In this document: positions 61,203-64,000 of the stretch, in pieces
Numbering within the stretch: the first letter of the stretch is position 1
How the letters are laid out: the number at the start of each line of letters is the position of its first letter
Assembly (NCBI RefSeq): GCF_963576545.1
Contig: NC_083653.1
Span: 16,847,139 to 16,911,138, forward strand
Length of the DNA: 64,000 bases
Reading direction: 5' to 3'
Source: Limanda limanda
Lineage: Eukaryota > Chordata > Actinopteri > Pleuronectiformes > Pleuronectidae
Position numbers and translations under genes: made by a program
The notes under the pieces: model-generated
Told to the model about the DNA's origin: nothing
Seen by the model: the letters and a program-made list of their open reading frames with translations, nothing else
Databases searched by the model: none

Positions 61203-62818
61203 CTGGAAATGATACATAAAGAAATTATTATTTCACACAATACTAGGTGATGATTTGTATGATCTTTATATCAAGTAATTTGATTTCATTTGAATTTATA
61301 TTATCAGAGAAATCTATACAATGTATGTACTTGTCCCAAAATCTAGAGATTATTTTTCACTTGAAAGAAAACAATATTTAAAGCATGAGATTGTGGAACA
61401 TAGGCCCTAGATAATGTTTTAATGTTTATCAATATAAATGCCGTGAATTATCTTAATTAAAAAGAAATCAAACATAATTAGATTAAAAATGACTATGTAG
61501 GTGAGAAGCAGAAGGCCCCAGACACTACAACAGTAAATGGAGGATGATACATGGATAAATAAATACTGAAGTATCCTCTCAATTCCCTATAACATCTCCC
61601 TGTTTCCCTTTTCTTTAACGCCTCAAAGTGAATGGAGATAAAGATGATACTACCCAGTGGTGCGCTGGAGGCATCTCAGTGACAGAGATGATGTCATAGT
61701 GTCTCGTTAATTTTGTTAAAACGCAATCAGCGAGATGTTGGATGGACAAATGGCTCCATTCTATTCATCTCTCCACTGTAAGTTCCAATAGGCTTCACAT
61801 TCCCATTCACATGGAGCATTTAAGCGTCAAAGAACCTAGTTGTTAGGAGGCGTTATGCTGATTGCTGCACTGAATGGCACACTTACATACAGCACATACT
61901 GGTGGATGCCCACCTCTCAGCCTGAGAGCAGGACGGGTCGATACGTGCTGTCGCTTTGTAGTTGTGGTAAGCAGAAATGATTTGACTTGATGGCGGTCTG
62001 AGCCATTTCCTCCTCTTACTCACAATGGCTAATTAAGGATTGAAGTGGTCAAGCGCAACGTATAATTGTGATTGATAGACAGCATGCGTTAGACAGCTTC
62101 ATTTATTTATTTTCCAGGGGAATAAAAAGCACCTGGATCAATATAACCTTTCAGTTGCGCTGAGTGATTTGGGGCTGACATGTAATAGCTGATTAAGGAT
62201 GTTAGTGGTGGACATTAACCGTTCGGACGGTGTGGTCAATACTGTATTATCAGTCCAGCTCCTTTCTTAACTCTGTCAGTAAGAGTTATGATGATTAACA
62301 GAGGTCTAAGTCTTGACTCAAGCTATCATTTCCAAGCCTGTGCTGTGCAGCGTCCTGTGTTTGCTGCTTAACAAACAGCTTTAGGTCAACATGCTGACAC
62401 AGCTTCATTAAATCAGACTGAAAGCCAACATGACTTAGAATATCTGCTCTAGTAGTTTAGGACACTCCCTAAAATTCCTTGCTCCTAAAAATACCACAGT
62501 GTTTTATATATATTTATATATATATATATATATTGTTGTTTAATGTCTGATTGTTATTTATGTAGAGTGCACCAACCACACCAAGGCAATTTCCTGTATG
62601 TGCAAATATACTTGGCAATTAAAAGAATTCTGATTCTGATTTAGCTGCTATCATTAATAACATCTTTACATCCATAATTACCACTCTTATTGTTTTCATT
62701 CTACCAGACAACTGTTCCTGGTCTCTCTCAGCTCTTCCCCTATATCTCTCTCTCTTCTCTCCCCTCTTTTCCACCTATCTTCCCCAGCAGTTTTTCTTTC
62801 CAAACAATTAAATCTTAC
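61203..62818 (-). other. cep128-like intron
   Basis: 1.6 kb without further supported exons. It contains an AT run at 62503-62532, immediately followed by a + strand LINE-type tail (62555-62642), and a pyrimidine-rich stretch at 62720-62805. Confidence 0.6.
62555..62642 (+). mobile_element. LINE-type tail with (ATTCTG)n end
   Basis: 'ttcctgtatgtgcaaatata', 'cttggcaattaaaagaattc', then 'tgattctgattt'. This is the + orientation copy of the tail seen inverted at 47975-48060, and a familiar fish retroelement end. Confidence 0.6.
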
Positions 62819-62842
62819 CATCTCTACGTCCAAAATACGGTC
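62819..62842 (-). CDS. cep128: cep128-like 24-nt microexon
   Basis: On the - strand 'tgtgtttgtgtctttttacag' precedes GACCGTATTTTGGACGTAGAG plus ATG, followed by donor GTAAGATT. Both splice sites are near consensus. In phase 0, fitting the next exon, it adds DRILDVEM, which continues the helix into NTRIALDHL. A 24-nt exon is missed by open-frame searches. Without a transcript its use is inferred. Confidence 0.65.
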
Positions 62843-64000
62843 CTGTAAAAAGACACAAACACATTGATATCACTTTGTATGCAAATACAATCAAAGAAAG
62901 ACCCGATGCTAACAAAACGAGCTCATACTTGTTGCAAGACAGTGAGTCCGGGTAACTGCTCAAAATGGTGGATTAGCAGAGAGGAACCCAGCTTAGTGTG
63001 TGTGTGGGAGAAAAGTGACAGCGGAGAGGAATAGTGTTCCAACGAATGGGTAACAAGGGAGAGGAAATGCACGGGCCGGTGAGAGTCTGGAGCACACAAC
63101 AGGCTTCTTAACACAATCACTGACACACGCATCCACAAAGACAAACTGCTCTCGCCGCTCATCCAGCACCTGACTGATGTTCCCTCTCCCACGATACATA
63201 AGTGATGCTATGCCTCTTATCTGCCACTCAAACGCACACCTGCACTCCCTCCCCCAACCGGCTGCCTCAACCTCTTTTGCCTGTAATGTGTTGATGCTTT
63301 GTAACAAGGGTACTTTCTTTTCCTCTGCCCCACCCCCCAACTGTTTGTTTGTTTCCAAACTCGTCTGAATCCCTCGATATCTGTCTTCCCTCGCTACATC
63401 TCTCTCTCCTCATCCTTCATAATTAAAAGCTCGGCTTGGTCTAAGAGGGCTGATTAATTACACACAAGCTCTGGCAGGTGCCATTGTGCAGCCACAGATG
63501 GGGCCCTGCGATCCAATCCACACAAATATGCGCACGCTCAAGCAGGCTGAGAAGCCCAATTGGAAACTCCGATTGCTTAGCAGACATTTAAGTGCGTGTG
63601 TGTGTATGTGCGTGTGTGCATTTGTTTTGCTGTTTAATGTTCGAGTAAAGGGACACTGAGACGCTGGGGGCCAGTCCGCTGCAGACTAGGTGAATTGGTG
63701 GCCGGCCAAGTGTAGATGCTGCAGTTCTGAAAGACAGAGACGATGCCTCTGGTGGCTTTTACCCTCCGAGGCCTCGTGTCTGCAGTAATTAGCTACTTGT
63801 TCAAGCAAGGCTGCAGGGAGTCTGTCAGGCCCACGGCTGTGTGCTGCTGTTTGTAGCAGCGTATCACAGAACTCAGATGACTGAAGGCCGGCAGTTACTC
63901 AAAAACAACCAAATGGATATGCAAAGGAGAAAAAGAATTTGGAGCCAAAATGGTGTGCAAAGGAAAACAGAACCAGCTGTTGTGCCGTTGAAATTAGGCC
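62843..64000 (-). other. Probable further cep128-like intron
   Basis: No exon with two good splice sites and coiled-coil character was found up to the window edge. The 121-residue frame at 62993-63358 on the - strand has no heptads and no donor, so it is treated as chance. A GT run is at 63595-63620. Confidence 0.55.

Noticed and set aside
62931..62993. Possible 63-nt cep128 exon ending LPGLTVLQQ before a GTATGA donor (- strand)
   Set aside because: The donor is fair and the acceptor weak, but the peptide has Pro/Gly and no heptads, unlike the neighbouring exons. Left out for lack of support.
62993..63358. 121-residue - strand frame as an upstream cep128 exon
   Set aside because: Not coiled-coil-like and no matching donor was found in frame.

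Overview
The window is vertebrate, almost certainly teleost, nuclear DNA. The evidence is spliced genes with GT/AG introns, long CA/GT microsatellites, and many fish-type transposon remnants (L2-like LINE, hAT-like MITEs, Tc1, PIF/Harbinger). Nothing is prokaryotic: there are no operons, ribosome binding sites or CRISPR. Most long open frames are chance frames or lie inside repeats.

Two genes are present, tail to tail. (1) The 3' part of a neurexin, best matched to neurexin-3, runs on the + strand from before the window to about 40.46 kb. Five coding exons can be placed by splice sites and phase: the 90-nt splice-site-4 cassette (6154-6243); the end of the last LNS domain plus a Thr-rich stalk (7992-8302); a 79-nt acidic stalk exon (27752-27830); an alternative terminal exon with a stop and a GPI-type hydrophobic tail (34911-35020); and the main terminal exon with stalk, transmembrane segment, cytoplasmic tail and PDZ ligand (37567-38549), followed by about 1.9 kb of 3' UTR. 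Alternative acceptors at splice site 5 would give long-stalk, short-stalk and GPI-anchored or soluble forms from one locus. (2) The 3' end of a coiled-coil protein, probably cep128, lies on the - strand (57909-62842, five exons, one of only 24 nt). In human, as I recall, NRXN3 and CEP128 are neighbours with DIO2 between them. No dio2-like frame is visible here. That may mean this is one of the two teleost nrxn3 paralogue loci, but I cannot say which.

The 17 kb between the genes is repeat-rich: an L2-like LINE whose reverse transcriptase is split by a hAT-type element with an exact 8-bp duplication, a 959-bp inverted-repeat element, and a dense cluster of Tc1, L2 and other fragments near 51.5-53.1 kb. 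The neurexin introns carry microsatellites, a hAT-like MITE, decayed LINE and Harbinger pieces, and a retroposed poly(A) fragment with a 20-bp target duplication.

The most interesting part is the regulatory architecture around the two alternative segments of nrxn3: clustered UAAA/UUAA motifs around the splice-site-4 exon, and three strong inverted repeats in the intron that holds the GPI-type exon. No wholly new gene system was found.
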